Made by a program: the position numbers and the translations under genes. Positions 1 to 8,396 of a stretch of DNA of 64,000 bases are shown one piece after another. Origin of the DNA: Solibacillus sp. R5-41 (GTDB taxonomy: Bacteria > Bacillota > Bacilli > Bacillales_A > Planococcaceae); assembly GCF_002736105.1 (NCBI RefSeq), contig NZ_CP024123.1:302001-366000 (forward strand), read 5' to 3'. The notes beneath the pieces were generated by a model, which was not told the DNA's origin, did not search any database, and worked only from the letters and a program-made list of their open reading frames with translations. How positions within the stretch are numbered: the stretch's first letter is position 1; each line of letters opens with the position of its first letter.

Positions 1-686
1 AAAATGTAGAAACGTATATTTCACAATATCATATTTTACAGGGGATTTCATTTGAAGCAAAGAAGGGGGAAGTGTCTGTATTGTTAGGACGAAATGGTGC
101 TGGAAAGACGACGACATTACGTACGATTATGGGGCTAACACCTGCTGCGAAAGGTTCGGTTATTTTTGATAATCAAACGATTACAAAACGAGCACCGTAT
201 GATATTGCGAATAGTGGTATTGGCTACGTGCCGGAAGATCAAGGGATTTTTGCTCATTTAACGGTAGAAGAAAATATGCGTGTTGCGATTCGAAAAGAAA
301 CGGAATCCGTGATGGAAAAGCAAGCGTACATTTTAGAGCTATTCCCCGATTTGAAAAGGTTTTGGAAGAAAAACGGTGGGAATTTATCCGGTGGGCAAAA
401 ACAAATGTTGGCTATGGCGAGAGCGTTTGTGAACGATAGTAAGCTGTTATTAATTGATGAACCATCAAAGGGACTTGCACCAATTGTCGTGGAGAAGGTA
501 ATGGAAGCGATAACAGAAATGAAAAAGCATACGTCGATTTTATTAGTTGAACAAAACTTTATGATGGCCAGTAAAATCGGCGATACGTATACATTGATTG
601 ATGACGGGCGTACAGTCCAATCGGGTGCAATGCAATCACTTATTGAAGATGAAGTGCTAAAGCGTAAATATTTAGGAATTGGCTAA
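1..686 (+). CDS. livF: Branched-chain amino acid-type ABC transporter ATP-binding protein (LivF-like), 5'-truncated by the window
   Basis: ATPase subunit of an Liv/HAAT-family importer, acting on the cytoplasmic face of the membrane. The frame is open from the first bases: residues like YHILQGISFEAKKGE precede Walker A (GRNGAGKTT), so the GTG at 72 is not the start and the true start lies outside the window. The Q-loop region GYVPEDQGIF, signature LSGGQKQ, Walker B LLLIDEPSKGL and switch His (SILLVEQNF follows) are all present. The length of about 228 visible residues is near the LivF norm of 235. The stop at 684-686 is followed 14 bases later by the LivH start. The LivG and substrate-binding genes presumably lie upstream. 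Confidence 0.93.
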   Translation, partial: NVETYISQYHILQGISFEAKKGEVSVLLGRNGAGKTTTLRTIMGLTPAAKGSVIFDNQTITKRAPYDIANSGIGYVPEDQGIFAHLTVEENMRVAIRKETESVMEKQAYILELFPDLKRFWKKNGGNLSGGQKQMLAMARAFVNDSKLLLIDEPSKGLAPIVVEKVMEAITEMKKHTSILLVEQNFMMASKIGDTYTLIDDGRTVQSGAMQSLIEDEVLKRKYLGIG

Positions 687-700
687 AGGAGGGAACAGTC

Positions 701-1564
701 ATGGAATTAATCGTAAGTCTAACGATCAATGGATTAGCAACGGGTATGCTTATCTTTTTATTAGCTGCAGGATTGACGCTCATTTTTGGCTTAATGGATG
801 TATTAAACTTTGCGCATGGTGGGCTTTTCGTGTGGGGTGCATATACGGGTGTTTTCTCTTATGCATGGAGCAATAGCTTTTTAATTGGCATTATTGCGGC
901 CATTTTAACAGGTATTACTCTTGGATTTGTTACGGAAAGACTAATCATTACCCCGGTATATGGAAATCATGTGCAGCAAATTTTAATTACACTTGGCTTT
1001 ATGTTGGTGTTGCAGGAAATGATTAAAGTTGTATTCGGTCCAAATGGTGTTCCAGTAAAAGTGCCTACTTATTTAGCTGGGAGTTGGGAAATCGGCAATT
1101 TAACGATTATTAAATACCGTATTTTTATTATTGTCGTTGGTCTCATATTATTTTCAATTTTACAGTTCATTTTAAAACGAACAAAAGTGGGGTTAATTGT
1201 TCGTGCGGGTGTGATGAATAAGGAAATGACACAAGCGCTAGGTATAAATATAAAGCGTGTATTTTTAATCGTCTTTATGTGTGGTGCCGCACTGGCAGCA
1301 TTAGGCGGTATGCTAATGGCGCCATACTCAGGTGTCGTGTATGCCGAAATGGGGATGGAATACGCAATTTTAGGTTTTATTGTTGTTGTAATTGGCGGAA
1401 TGGGCAGTTTCCAAGGATCTTTAATGGCGGCCATTCTTGTAGGGCTTGCGGGCAGCTTTATGGCGTACTATGTACCATTTCTATCAATGGCAGTGAATAT
1501 GATTCTGATGGTTATTGTCTTAATTTTCCGTCCGCAAGGCTTATTCACGTTGGCAAAGGGGTGA
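701..1564 (+). CDS. livH: Branched-chain amino acid-type ABC transporter permease (LivH-like)
   Basis: Integral membrane permease of 287 residues. It has the LivH hallmark near the N-terminus (NGLATGMLIFLLAAGLTLIF, then GLMDVLNFAHGG) and about eight hydrophobic segments. The cytoplasmic coupling region contains RAGVMNKEMTQALGINIKRVF, matching the family's 'R-A-x-x-x-N-x-x-x-A-x-x-x-G-I' pattern. The ATG at 701 follows an AAAGGAGGG Shine-Dalgarno at 685-693. The gene overlaps nothing and sits between LivF and LivM in the usual order. Transported substrate cannot be told from the permease; the downstream acyl-CoA enzymes suggest a carboxylate rather than an amino acid. Confidence 0.93.
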   Translation: MELIVSLTINGLATGMLIFLLAAGLTLIFGLMDVLNFAHGGLFVWGAYTGVFSYAWSNSFLIGIIAAILTGITLGFVTERLIITPVYGNHVQQILITLGFMLVLQEMIKVVFGPNGVPVKVPTYLAGSWEIGNLTIIKYRIFIIVVGLILFSILQFILKRTKVGLIVRAGVMNKEMTQALGINIKRVFLIVFMCGAALAALGGMLMAPYSGVVYAEMGMEYAILGFIVVVIGGMGSFQGSLMAAILVGLAGSFMAYYVPFLSMAVNMILMVIVLIFRPQGLFTLAKG

Positions 1565-1569
1565 AATGA

Positions 1570-2586
1570 ATGTTGAAACAACCAACATTATTATCAAGAA
1601 CAAATGCGGTTTATTCAGTGCTATTACTTGCCATGATTGCTTTTCCGCTCGTCATGGATTCACGTACATTAACGATTTTATTAACACAATTTTGTATTTT
1701 TGCGATTTTAGCAATGAGCTATGATATTTTACTAGGCTATACGGGAATTATTTCATTCGGGCATGCGATGTTTTTCGGAATTGGCGCCTACATGACAGCA
1801 ATTATGTTGAGCCGCTTTGAGCCGACAGTTGGTATCTTTTTAGCTTCTATCGTAGCAGGGATTTTCATCTCTGTTTTAATAAGTATCATAAGTGGCGCCC
1901 TAACATTACGCTTAAAAAATCACTTCTATGCGATGTTTACAATGGCGATTTCAGGCTTATTTTTAGTCGTCGCAGAAAAATGGCGTACCGTGACAAAAGG
2001 CAATGACGGCTTCACATTTAAAGCGCCTGAAATTTTCCGTGAACGTTTGTACTTTTATTTCTTTGTTCTTGTTTGCCTAGTCGTCGTATTTATGTTGTTA
2101 AAACGTTTTGTCTCTTCACCATTTGGTAAGGTGCTAATTGCAATCCGAGAAAATGAACAACGTACACGCTCGTTAGGTTTTAAAACGCTTAGCTATAAAA
2201 TTATTGCCTCGGTCGTTGCGGGAGGTGTTGCAAGTTTAGCTGGATCGTTGTATGCAATATCACTACGTTTTGTGAATACAAGCGTGATGGCGATGGATAT
2301 TACGCTGGATGCTTTGCTCATGACGATTATCGGTGGGGTTGGGACGTTAATTGGTCCGATACTTGGTGCAGGTGTTATTGAATTTACACAGCATTATTTA
2401 TCCGGCTTAGCACGTCAATATCCGATTTTTGAGCGTTGGATTATTTTCTTCGGAATTCTTTATATTTTGGCCGTAATCTTCTTCCCGCGCGGAATTATTG
2501 GAACGATTTATATAAAATTTAACGAATGGAAAATGAAGAAAAAACAAAATCCTGTAGCTGCGAAGCTCATAGAAAAAAAGGAGTGA
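1570..2586 (+). CDS. livM: Branched-chain amino acid-type ABC transporter permease (LivM-like)
   Basis: Second permease of the Liv-type importer, 338 residues, about ten hydrophobic segments. LivM motifs seen: LGYTGIISFGHAMFFGIGAY in the first third, the coupling segment AIRENEQRTRSLGFKT, and IIGGVGTLIGPILGAG near the C-terminus. The ATG at 1570 comes 5 bases after the LivH stop, so the two are translationally coupled. The highly basic C-terminal tail (KMKKKQNPVAAKLIEKKE) overlaps the Shine-Dalgarno of the next gene. Confidence 0.93.
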   Translation: MLKQPTLLSRTNAVYSVLLLAMIAFPLVMDSRTLTILLTQFCIFAILAMSYDILLGYTGIISFGHAMFFGIGAYMTAIMLSRFEPTVGIFLASIVAGIFISVLISIISGALTLRLKNHFYAMFTMAISGLFLVVAEKWRTVTKGNDGFTFKAPEIFRERLYFYFFVLVCLVVVFMLLKRFVSSPFGKVLIAIRENEQRTRSLGFKTLSYKIIASVVAGGVASLAGSLYAISLRFVNTSVMAMDITLDALLMTIIGGVGTLIGPILGAGVIEFTQHYLSGLARQYPIFERWIIFFGILYILAVIFFPRGIIGTIYIKFNEWKMKKKQNPVAAKLIEKKE

Positions 2587-2591
2587 AGCAG

Positions 2592-3596
2592 ATGATTGGA
2601 ATTACAGGACTGGGGATTTATTTACCAACAGGAAGAATGTCTAGCCAAGATATTGCGCAGCTAGGGAATATTCCACTATCAGTTGTCGAAGAAAAAATGG
2701 GGATTATTGAAAAAGTCGTCGCAGGTCCAGATGATCACCCTGTCGAAATGAGTATTAAGGCGGCGCGTGAAGCAATCTTGGAGGCTAAACTGGACGCAAA
2801 AGATATTGATGTTGTGATTTATATTGGAGAGGAGCATAAAGAATATCCAATTTGGACAGCGGCAATCAAGATTCAAGAGGAAGTCGGAGCTGTGAATGCG
2901 TGGGCATTTGATGTTCAACTAAGATGTGGTACGGCGATTATGGCAATGAAAGTAGCCAAAAGTTTAATGCAGGCAGACGAGACAATTCAAACGGTGCTAC
3001 TAGCAGGCGGTTATCGCAATCACGACTTGATTGATTATGCGAATGAAAGAACACGCTTCATGTTTAATCTCGGTGCGGGCGCGGGTGCAATGATTTTACA
3101 AAAGCACGCGACAAAAAATCTTGTGCTGGAGTCAGAATTAATTACAGATGGTTCGTTTTCAGAAGATGTTGTCATACCTGTTGGAGGAACGAAGCAGCCA
3201 TTAACTCAAGAGCTTTTGCTGCAAGGGAAATACTATTTAGATGTGTTAGATCCAGCAGGAATGAAACGAAGACTTGAGCAAAAATCGCTTGAAAATTTTT
3301 TAAAGGTAATTCGCCGTTCACTCGAAAAAAGTGGCTATACCGAGCAACAAGTAGCTTATGTTGCGATGTTGCATATGAAAAAATCTGCGCATAACTTTGT
3401 GCTACATGAACTTGGTTTAACCGAGGATAACTCGATTTACTTATCTCACTACGGTCATATCGGCCAAATTGATCAAATTTTATCACTTTATTTAGCAAGA
3501 CAGCAAGGGAAATTGCAAGATGGCATGATTATTTCACTTGTTAGTGCGGGAATTGGCTATGCATGGGGAGCAATTACAGTAAAGTGGGGGGAATAA
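2592..3596 (+). CDS. FabH/thiolase-fold 3-oxoacyl synthase-like protein with altered active-site motif
   Basis: 334 residues from the ATG at 2592 (AAGGAG just upstream); an in-frame upstream ATG at 2526 lies inside livM and is rejected. The fold is the thiolase/KAS III type. Cys112 in FDVQLRCGTAIMA aligns with the acyl-accepting Cys of FabH, and LHMKKSAHNFVLHELG aligns with the His of the FabH HQAN motif. The third catalytic residue, Asn in FabH (GNTSAA), appears as His in HYGHIGQID. Members of this wider family include FabH, OleA-like and HMG-CoA synthase-like enzymes. In this operon it probably condenses, or transfers the acyl group of, the CoA ester made by the ligase downstream. Exact reaction unknown. 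Confidence 0.75.
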   Translation: MIGITGLGIYLPTGRMSSQDIAQLGNIPLSVVEEKMGIIEKVVAGPDDHPVEMSIKAAREAILEAKLDAKDIDVVIYIGEEHKEYPIWTAAIKIQEEVGAVNAWAFDVQLRCGTAIMAMKVAKSLMQADETIQTVLLAGGYRNHDLIDYANERTRFMFNLGAGAGAMILQKHATKNLVLESELITDGSFSEDVVIPVGGTKQPLTQELLLQGKYYLDVLDPAGMKRRLEQKSLENFLKVIRRSLEKSGYTEQQVAYVAMLHMKKSAHNFVLHELGLTEDNSIYLSHYGHIGQIDQILSLYLARQQGKLQDGMIISLVSAGIGYAWGAITVKWGE

Positions 3597-3598
3597 AT

Positions 3599-4498
3599 AT
3601 GAATCAATTAAATACCTTGCAAGAAGTTAAGCTTTCAAATGGCGAAACGCTCACTTATCGCAAACGTGATGGTGGAGATGAGCTTGTCGTGTTAGTGCAT
3701 GGCAATATGACGTCATCAAAACATTGGGATTTACTATTAGAAAGCATGGATGCAAGTTTTACAATTTATGCAGTCGATTTGCGGGGCTTTGGAGGTTCGA
3801 CCTACAATACCCGTATTACAAAAATAAAGGATTTTAGTGATGACGTTAAGCTTTGGATTGATGAGCTTCAGTTAAAGGACTTTACAATGATTGGTTGGTC
3901 AACAGGTGGAGATGTGGCGATGCAGTTTTGCGCTGATTATGAAGGGTTATGCAAAAAGCTTGTGCTATTCGCTTCGGGCTCAACGCGCGGCTATCCATTT
4001 TTTGCATCAAATGAAGATGGTTCACCAAACCTTTCCAAAAGACTTGGTACGATTGAAGAAGTGGAGCAGGACGGGATGAAAACGATTCCGATGCAGCATA
4101 TGTATGATACAGAAAATCGTGAAGGGTTAAAAGTGGTTTGGAATAGCGCCATCTATACGAATAAACAACCAGAAAATGTGCGCTATGAGGAATATGTGGA
4201 TGATATGTTGACGCAACGCAACTTGGCAGATGTGTATCATGCGCTAAATACTTTTAACATAAGCGCGGTAAATAATGAGATTGCCACAGGAACAAATCAG
4301 GTAAAGGATATTCAAATTCCAACACTCATTTTATACGGCGATCGTGATTATGTCGTTCCAGAATTGATGACCAATGAAATAATAGAAGATTTTAAAGGGC
4401 GTGCACACGTTAAAAAACTAGCAAACTGTGGGCATTCACCATTAGTTGATAGTTTAGAAGAAGTTACTGAGGCAATTGAACAGTTCATTTCAGCATAA
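3599..4498 (+). CDS. Alpha/beta hydrolase
   Basis: 299 residues from the ATG at 3599, which follows the upstream stop by two bases behind a GGGGGGA ribosome site; the longer frame from 3563 runs back into the previous gene. The oxyanion motif is HGNMTSS, the nucleophile elbow GWSTGG (Ser101), the acid lies in YGDRDYVVPE and the catalytic His in CGHSPLVDS. The family includes esterases, thioesterases and C-C hydrolases. In an acyl-CoA operon a thioesterase or a ring-cleavage-type hydrolase is plausible, but the substrate is not determinable. Confidence 0.85.
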   Translation: MNQLNTLQEVKLSNGETLTYRKRDGGDELVVLVHGNMTSSKHWDLLLESMDASFTIYAVDLRGFGGSTYNTRITKIKDFSDDVKLWIDELQLKDFTMIGWSTGGDVAMQFCADYEGLCKKLVLFASGSTRGYPFFASNEDGSPNLSKRLGTIEEVEQDGMKTIPMQHMYDTENREGLKVVWNSAIYTNKQPENVRYEEYVDDMLTQRNLADVYHALNTFNISAVNNEIATGTNQVKDIQIPTLILYGDRDYVVPELMTNEIIEDFKGRAHVKKLANCGHSPLVDSLEEVTEAIEQFISA

Positions 4499-4513
4499 AG
4501 GGGCAGAAAAAAT

Positions 4514-5245
4514 ATGCGTTTACAAAATAAAGTAGCAATGATTACAGGAGCAGCGAACGGAATCGGACTGGCAGCGGTAAAGCGATTTGTCGATGAAGGC
4601 GCGAAAGTTATTATGGTCGATTATGACAAAGTAGTAGGAGAGCAAATGGCGGAAACATTAGGTGAGCAGGTCGCATTTTATGCCGTTGATGTTTCGCAAC
4701 GTCAGCAAGTGAATGAAATGGTAGAAGCCGCGGCTAAGCATTTTGGCAAGATTGATATATTGGTGAATAATGCAGGCATTACACGCGATGCAACGCTTAT
4801 AAAAATGGCGGAAGAAGACTTCGAAAAGGTTATCCAAGTGAATTTAAATGGCGTCTTTTACTGCACGCAAGCAGTCGTTCCATACATGGTAGAACAAGGT
4901 TTTGGAAAAATTATTAACACTTCCTCTGTGAGTGGAGTTTATGGTAATTTTGGTCAAACTAATTATGCGGCAACAAAGGCAGCGATTGTAGGGATGACAA
5001 AAACATGGTCGAAGGAGCTTGGGCGTAAAGGTATTTGTGTCAATGCGGTTGCACCGGGGTTTACGGCTACGAGTATGGTCGAAAAAATGCCGGATAAGGT
5101 GCTAAAGCAAATGGAAGGGATTACGAGCTTGCAACGTTTAGGTAAGCCGGATGATATTGCAAATGCATACTTGTTTTTAGCTTCACATGAATCGGATTAT
5201 ATTACAGGGCATGTATTACATGTGGATGGCGGTATTATGATGTAA
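4514..5245 (+). CDS. FabG-like 3-oxoacyl reductase, short-chain dehydrogenase
   Basis: 243 residues, the standard FabG length. NAD(P)-binding TGAANGIG is at residues 11-18, NNAG at about 85-88, and the catalytic set is Ser138, Tyr151, Lys155 (NTSSVSG then YAATK). The C-terminus GHVLHVDGGIMM is typical of FabG. It should reduce a 3-oxoacyl thioester to the 3-hydroxy form with NADPH. It is placed in the same operon as a FabH-like condensing protein, which suggests that it works on that product or on an intermediate of the substrate's breakdown rather than in housekeeping fatty acid synthesis. Confidence 0.9.
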   Translation: MRLQNKVAMITGAANGIGLAAVKRFVDEGAKVIMVDYDKVVGEQMAETLGEQVAFYAVDVSQRQQVNEMVEAAAKHFGKIDILVNNAGITRDATLIKMAEEDFEKVIQVNLNGVFYCTQAVVPYMVEQGFGKIINTSSVSGVYGNFGQTNYAATKAAIVGMTKTWSKELGRKGICVNAVAPGFTATSMVEKMPDKVLKQMEGITSLQRLGKPDDIANAYLFLASHESDYITGHVLHVDGGIMM

Positions 5246-5260
5246 AAAGGTGGTGAGAAT

Positions 5261-6748
5261 ATGCAACAGCTCGATTTTTGGATTGCTAAAAGAGCGCGTC
5301 AATGTCCACAGAAAACCGCTTTAATTCAAATTGAAACGAATGAACGGTGGACATATGGACAGTTCATGAAGCAAATCGAATGGTGGGGTCATCATTTTAG
5401 CGTCAATCAATTTCAAGAAGGGGAACGAATCGCGGTTCTCATGGAAAATTCGATTCATAGTTTTGCAATTCTCTTCGCCTGTCGATTAAAAAAATTGATT
5501 TATGTACCGCTCAATACCCGCCTGGCACAAGAAGAGTTGGATTATGTTATTTCGGATTGCACGCCAAGTATTTTACTGACAGATAAAGTGAATGAGCAGC
5601 TTGCAAAGAACTTAATGGCTAGCTGTCAATTGTATAACGAGAAACCGTTTACAGAAGAGCACTTCACATATGATTGGCAAGATGAACCACAGCTACCTTG
5701 GCTATTAATTTATACAGGAGGTACAACCGGAAAATCAAAAGGTGTGGTTCTTTCTTATGAAGCAGTGACAGCGAATGCGATGAATACAGTCATTAGCTGG
5801 GGGTTAAATGAGGAGGATTGCACATTAAATTACATGCCGCTTTTCCATACGGGTGGTATTAATGCCCTTGCTTTACCCATTTTACTTGCAGGTGGACAGG
5901 TCGTTATCGGGAAAAAATTTGATCCCGAAATTGCAATTCGTGCTTTAGATGACTATAAAACAACACTTTCTTTGTTTGTACCGACGATGTATCAGCTAAT
6001 GACCGATACGGACTATTTTCACGAATCGAATTTCCCAACGATAAAAGCATTTTTATCGGGTGGGGCCCCTTGTCCAAAGCCAATTTATGATCGATTTATA
6101 AAGCGTGGCTTGAAATTTAAAGAAGGCTACGGGTTAACAGAAGCCGGACCGAATAATTTTGTGATTGATGCAGAAATCGCCGTAACGAAAAAAGGGGCGA
6201 TTGGTAAAAGTATGCTGCTCAATGAAGTGAAAATAGTTAATCATGCAGGTGAACATTGTAAGCAAGGAGAAGTAGGTGAACTGTATTTACGTGGTAGTCA
6301 TATGTTCTCAAACTATTGGAATAACGTAGAGGAAACAGAAAAAGCATTTTGCGAAGGCTGGTTAAAAACAGGAGATTTAGCGAAGTTTGATGAGGACGGC
6401 GATTACTATATTGTAGGGCGACAAAAGGAAATGATTATTACGGGTGGAGAAAATGTTTATCCGCAAGAGGTGGAGCAGTGTTTAATTGCCGCAAGCTTTG
6501 TAGATGAAGTAGCAGTGATTGGTGTTCCGCATCATACATGGGGAGAAAGCATCGTTGCATGTATTGTTTCCAAGCAAAATTCACCAATGACTGAACAAAC
6601 GTTACGGACACTATGTAAGGAGCGTTTAGCCAATTATAAAGTGCCAAAGCAATTTTATTTCTTAAGCGAATTACCAAAAACAGCGGTTGGTAAAATTGAT
6701 AAGAAGCAGTTGCTTCAATATGTGAAAGTACAGAGTGGAATTAAGTGA
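5261..6748 (+). CDS. AMP-dependent acyl-CoA synthetase (long/medium-chain fatty acid or aryl acid type)
   Basis: 495 residues; ANL superfamily. Seen in order: phosphate loop YTGGTTGKSKG, NYMPLFHTGG, A5-type GYGLTEAGP, the adenylate motif TGDLAKFDEDGDYYIVGR, the hinge KEMIITGGENVYPQEVE and the catalytic Lys in PKTAVGKIDKKQL. The reaction is acid + ATP + CoA to acyl-CoA. The start at 5261 follows AAAGGTGGTGAG. It is the last gene of the operon and precedes a terminator. Together with the Liv-type importer it would trap an imported carboxylate as its CoA ester. Confidence 0.9.
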   Translation: MQQLDFWIAKRARQCPQKTALIQIETNERWTYGQFMKQIEWWGHHFSVNQFQEGERIAVLMENSIHSFAILFACRLKKLIYVPLNTRLAQEELDYVISDCTPSILLTDKVNEQLAKNLMASCQLYNEKPFTEEHFTYDWQDEPQLPWLLIYTGGTTGKSKGVVLSYEAVTANAMNTVISWGLNEEDCTLNYMPLFHTGGINALALPILLAGGQVVIGKKFDPEIAIRALDDYKTTLSLFVPTMYQLMTDTDYFHESNFPTIKAFLSGGAPCPKPIYDRFIKRGLKFKEGYGLTEAGPNNFVIDAEIAVTKKGAIGKSMLLNEVKIVNHAGEHCKQGEVGELYLRGSHMFSNYWNNVEETEKAFCEGWLKTGDLAKFDEDGDYYIVGRQKEMIITGGENVYPQEVEQCLIAASFVDEVAVIGVPHHTWGESIVACIVSKQNSPMTEQTLRTLCKERLANYKVPKQFYFLSELPKTAVGKIDKKQLLQYVKVQSGIK

Positions 6749-6785
6749 TTTTTTTAACAGCCATCTATTTCTTCATACAAAGCAT

Positions 6786-6834
6786 CTCTAAAATAGTGTA
6801 TGTATTTTCTATGTACCTGTTTTAGAGTTTTTTT
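6786..6834 (+). terminator. Intrinsic terminator of the Liv/acyl-CoA operon
   Basis: Arms CTCTAAAA (6786-6793) and TTTTAGAG (6820-6827) are followed by seven T. The loop is long (26 nt), which weakens it. Confidence 0.6.
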
Positions 6835-6882
6835 GTATCAATTGTTGCAACTTTTAGTGAATCAGCAGTAACGACAATACGT

Positions 6883-7110
6883 GTGAAAAATATGCCAGAG
6901 CATGTAAAGCAAGCACTTCTTCAGCAACATCCAGCGTTATCGTCCCAAACATTAATCAATGGGATGACACTCATTTCACTTGGCGCACTCAATCAAGAAG
7001 TGTTAAGCAGCATAACCGAATTTCTAGTAGAATACAATTTACCCGAGTTTACATTCGGAAAAGTGACATTAAGTGATTTGTATGCGATGTATTATCATGA
7101 GGTTGTTTGA
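6883..7110 (+). CDS. Short unknown ORF, possible gene remnant
   Basis: 75 codons from a GTG at 6883 or 70 from the ATG at 6892, with no Shine-Dalgarno in front of either. The frame stays open upstream to 6826, just behind the operon terminator, with sensible amino acids (IVATFSESAVTTIRV), which fits a 5'-deleted gene better than an intact one. Composition is normal (alpha-helical, acidic end ...SDLYAMYYHEVV). I do not recognise the family. Confidence 0.35.
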   Translation: MKNMPEHVKQALLQQHPALSSQTLINGMTLISLGALNQEVLSSITEFLVEYNLPEFTFGKVTLSDLYAMYYHEVV

Positions 7111-7198
7111 AAATACTAGGGAAATTTTGTTGTAATACTAGGACGATTTAGGAGGGCCAGTTAGGTTTTTTATGGATTGCAAATTAATTAAACATCAG

Positions 7199-7304
7199 TT
7201 TGCGCAACTGTATGAAACCGAGAGTCTGCGCACGATAACCTGAACAATAATAGAATCCCATGAAAAAGCCGGTTAGGTCACCCTTTTTCGTGGGCTTTTG
7301 TTTT
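7199..7304 (+). terminator. Hairpin followed by a strong intrinsic terminator in a 320-bp gap
   Basis: The gap 7111-7429 holds a hairpin TGCGCAACT/AGTCTGCGCA (about 7201-7232) and then a 12-bp terminator stem (7257-7268 with 7283-7294, one G-U pair) running into CTTTTGTTTT. It may end transcription from upstream or form the tail of a short leader-type RNA; no ORF explains it. Confidence 0.55.
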
Positions 7305-7371
7305 GAGTGGGGAATAAACTAGGGGGAAAGTGTGAAGTAAAGATACTCGAATAGAAAGTTTAAAACCTAAA

Positions 7372-7403
7372 TGATTGACAGTCAGTCACCTACTAGCTAT
7401 GAT
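7372..7403 (+). promoter_or_regulatory. tetR promoter overlapping its operator
   Basis: Perfect -35 TTGACA (7375-7380), 17-bp spacer, -10 TATGAT (7398-7403). The 17-mer at 7372-7388 (TGATTGACAGTCAGTCA) matches the palindrome at 8037-8053 at 15 of 17 positions and overlaps the -35 box, so TetR binding here should repress its own gene. Confidence 0.8.
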
Positions 7404-7429
7404 ATGAAATATGATTAGGAGGCGGATAC

Positions 7430-8008
7430 ATGGCGGACAAGCGACAGTTAATTATAGAAGCGGCACAACAAATATTTTTAGAAAATGGTATTGAAAAAAC
7501 GAAAGTATCGGATATTGTAAAACGAGCAAGCATAGCACAAGGTACTTTTTATTTATACTTTCCTACAAAGTTTGCGGTAATGCCGGAAATTGCCAAGCAT
7601 GTTGTCATAGATATTTTAGCCTTCTTACAGGATAAAGTGAACGCCAAAGCAAATTCAGAAGAGCAACTGGAAGAAGTAGTCGATGCGATCATGCAGTTTA
7701 ATTTATTGCATAAGGAACGATTGCAACTATTGTATGCCGGACTTGCACAAAGTGAATTTATTGGACAATGGGAAGATATTTATGAGCCATTTTATACGTG
7801 GATGGCACAAATTATCGAACAAGGACAACAACAAAATAAAATTCATAAAAGTCTAGAGGCTTCTGCAACTGCAAAAATATTAATTGGTACGATTGAATCA
7901 ACAGCAGAGCAAATTTATTTATTTGCGGATGTTGTAGAGGAAGTAGATGTGGAGCAACGAATTGCCTTATTGAAACAATTTATTAGAAACGCATTAGGTA
8001 TTCAGTAA
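7430..8008 (+). CDS. TetR/AcrR family transcriptional regulator
   Basis: 192 residues. The N-terminal HTH is typical: IIEAAQQIFLENGIEKTKVSDIVKRASIAQGTFYLYFPTK, residues about 7-45, with the TFYLYF recognition-helix ending. The C-terminal domain is all-helical and would bind a ligand. The ATG at 7430 follows AGGAGGCGG. It lies directly upstream of two SMR exporter genes and shares their operator, so it most likely represses both itself and the exporter and is released by a transported cation or drug. Confidence 0.92.
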   Translation: MADKRQLIIEAAQQIFLENGIEKTKVSDIVKRASIAQGTFYLYFPTKFAVMPEIAKHVVIDILAFLQDKVNAKANSEEQLEEVVDAIMQFNLLHKERLQLLYAGLAQSEFIGQWEDIYEPFYTWMAQIIEQGQQQNKIHKSLEASATAKILIGTIESTAEQIYLFADVVEEVDVEQRIALLKQFIRNALGIQ

Positions 8009-8036
8009 AATGAATACCTAAAAAAATACAACAAAA

Positions 8037-8053
8037 TGACTGATAGTCAGTCA
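8037..8053 (+). promoter_or_regulatory. TetR operator in front of the SMR pair
   Basis: Perfect inverted repeat TGACTGA-TAG-TCAGTCA, 16 bases before the first SMR start. A second, imperfect copy lies over the tetR -35 box. No separate -10 is obvious, so the SMR genes may be read from the tetR promoter, with this site acting as a roadblock. Confidence 0.8.
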
Positions 8054-8068
8054 TAGATGGAGGGTAAA

Positions 8069-8395
8069 ATGAAAAAAGATTGGTTTTACGTAGCACTTAC
8101 GAGTTCTTTTGAGCTTGGTTGGCTACTTGGATTTACACTTGCATATGAGTGGTGGCATTGGATTTTTATTGTCGGGTTAATTGCATTAGATTTCCACTTT
8201 TTAGCGAAAGCATGTGAAAATTTACCGACCGGCACTGTGTATGCGATTTTCGCAGGTGTGGGAACACTGGGCACAGTACTTATGGATATTTTGTTATTTG
8301 ATAAACAGCTTGATCTGTATATGAGTATGTTCATGCTAATTTTAGTAGCTGGAATTATTGGCTTAAAATTAAGTGATAAACAGGAGGAGGCGTAA
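8069..8395 (+). CDS. Small multidrug resistance (SMR) subunit A
   Basis: 108 residues, four hydrophobic helices. The ATG at 8069 (behind GGAGGG) is preferred to the ATG at 8057, which is itself part of the Shine-Dalgarno. The membrane-embedded Glu that binds substrate and protons is in helix 1 (SSFELGWLLGF). The Trp three residues after the Glu resembles the SugE/Gdx branch. It is the first member of a two-gene set, as in YkkCD or YvdRS, whose products work as heterodimers in the membrane. Confidence 0.85.
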   Translation: MKKDWFYVALTSSFELGWLLGFTLAYEWWHWIFIVGLIALDFHFLAKACENLPTGTVYAIFAGVGTLGTVLMDILLFDKQLDLYMSMFMLILVAGIIGLKLSDKQEEA

Positions 8396-8396
8396 T

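Noticed and set aside
1069-1434. 121-codon minus-strand ORF inside livH
   Set aside because: Antisense shadow of the permease; no ribosome site.
2526-2591. Upstream extension of the FabH-like gene
   Set aside because: The extra residues overlap livM's C-terminus; the ATG at 2592 has the Shine-Dalgarno and matches where the fold begins.
7130-7304. Guanidine (ykkC or mini-ykkC) riboswitch for the SMR genes
   Set aside because: I looked for ACGR-loop tandem hairpins and the ykkC core and found neither; the tetR promoter lies between this region and the SMR genes.
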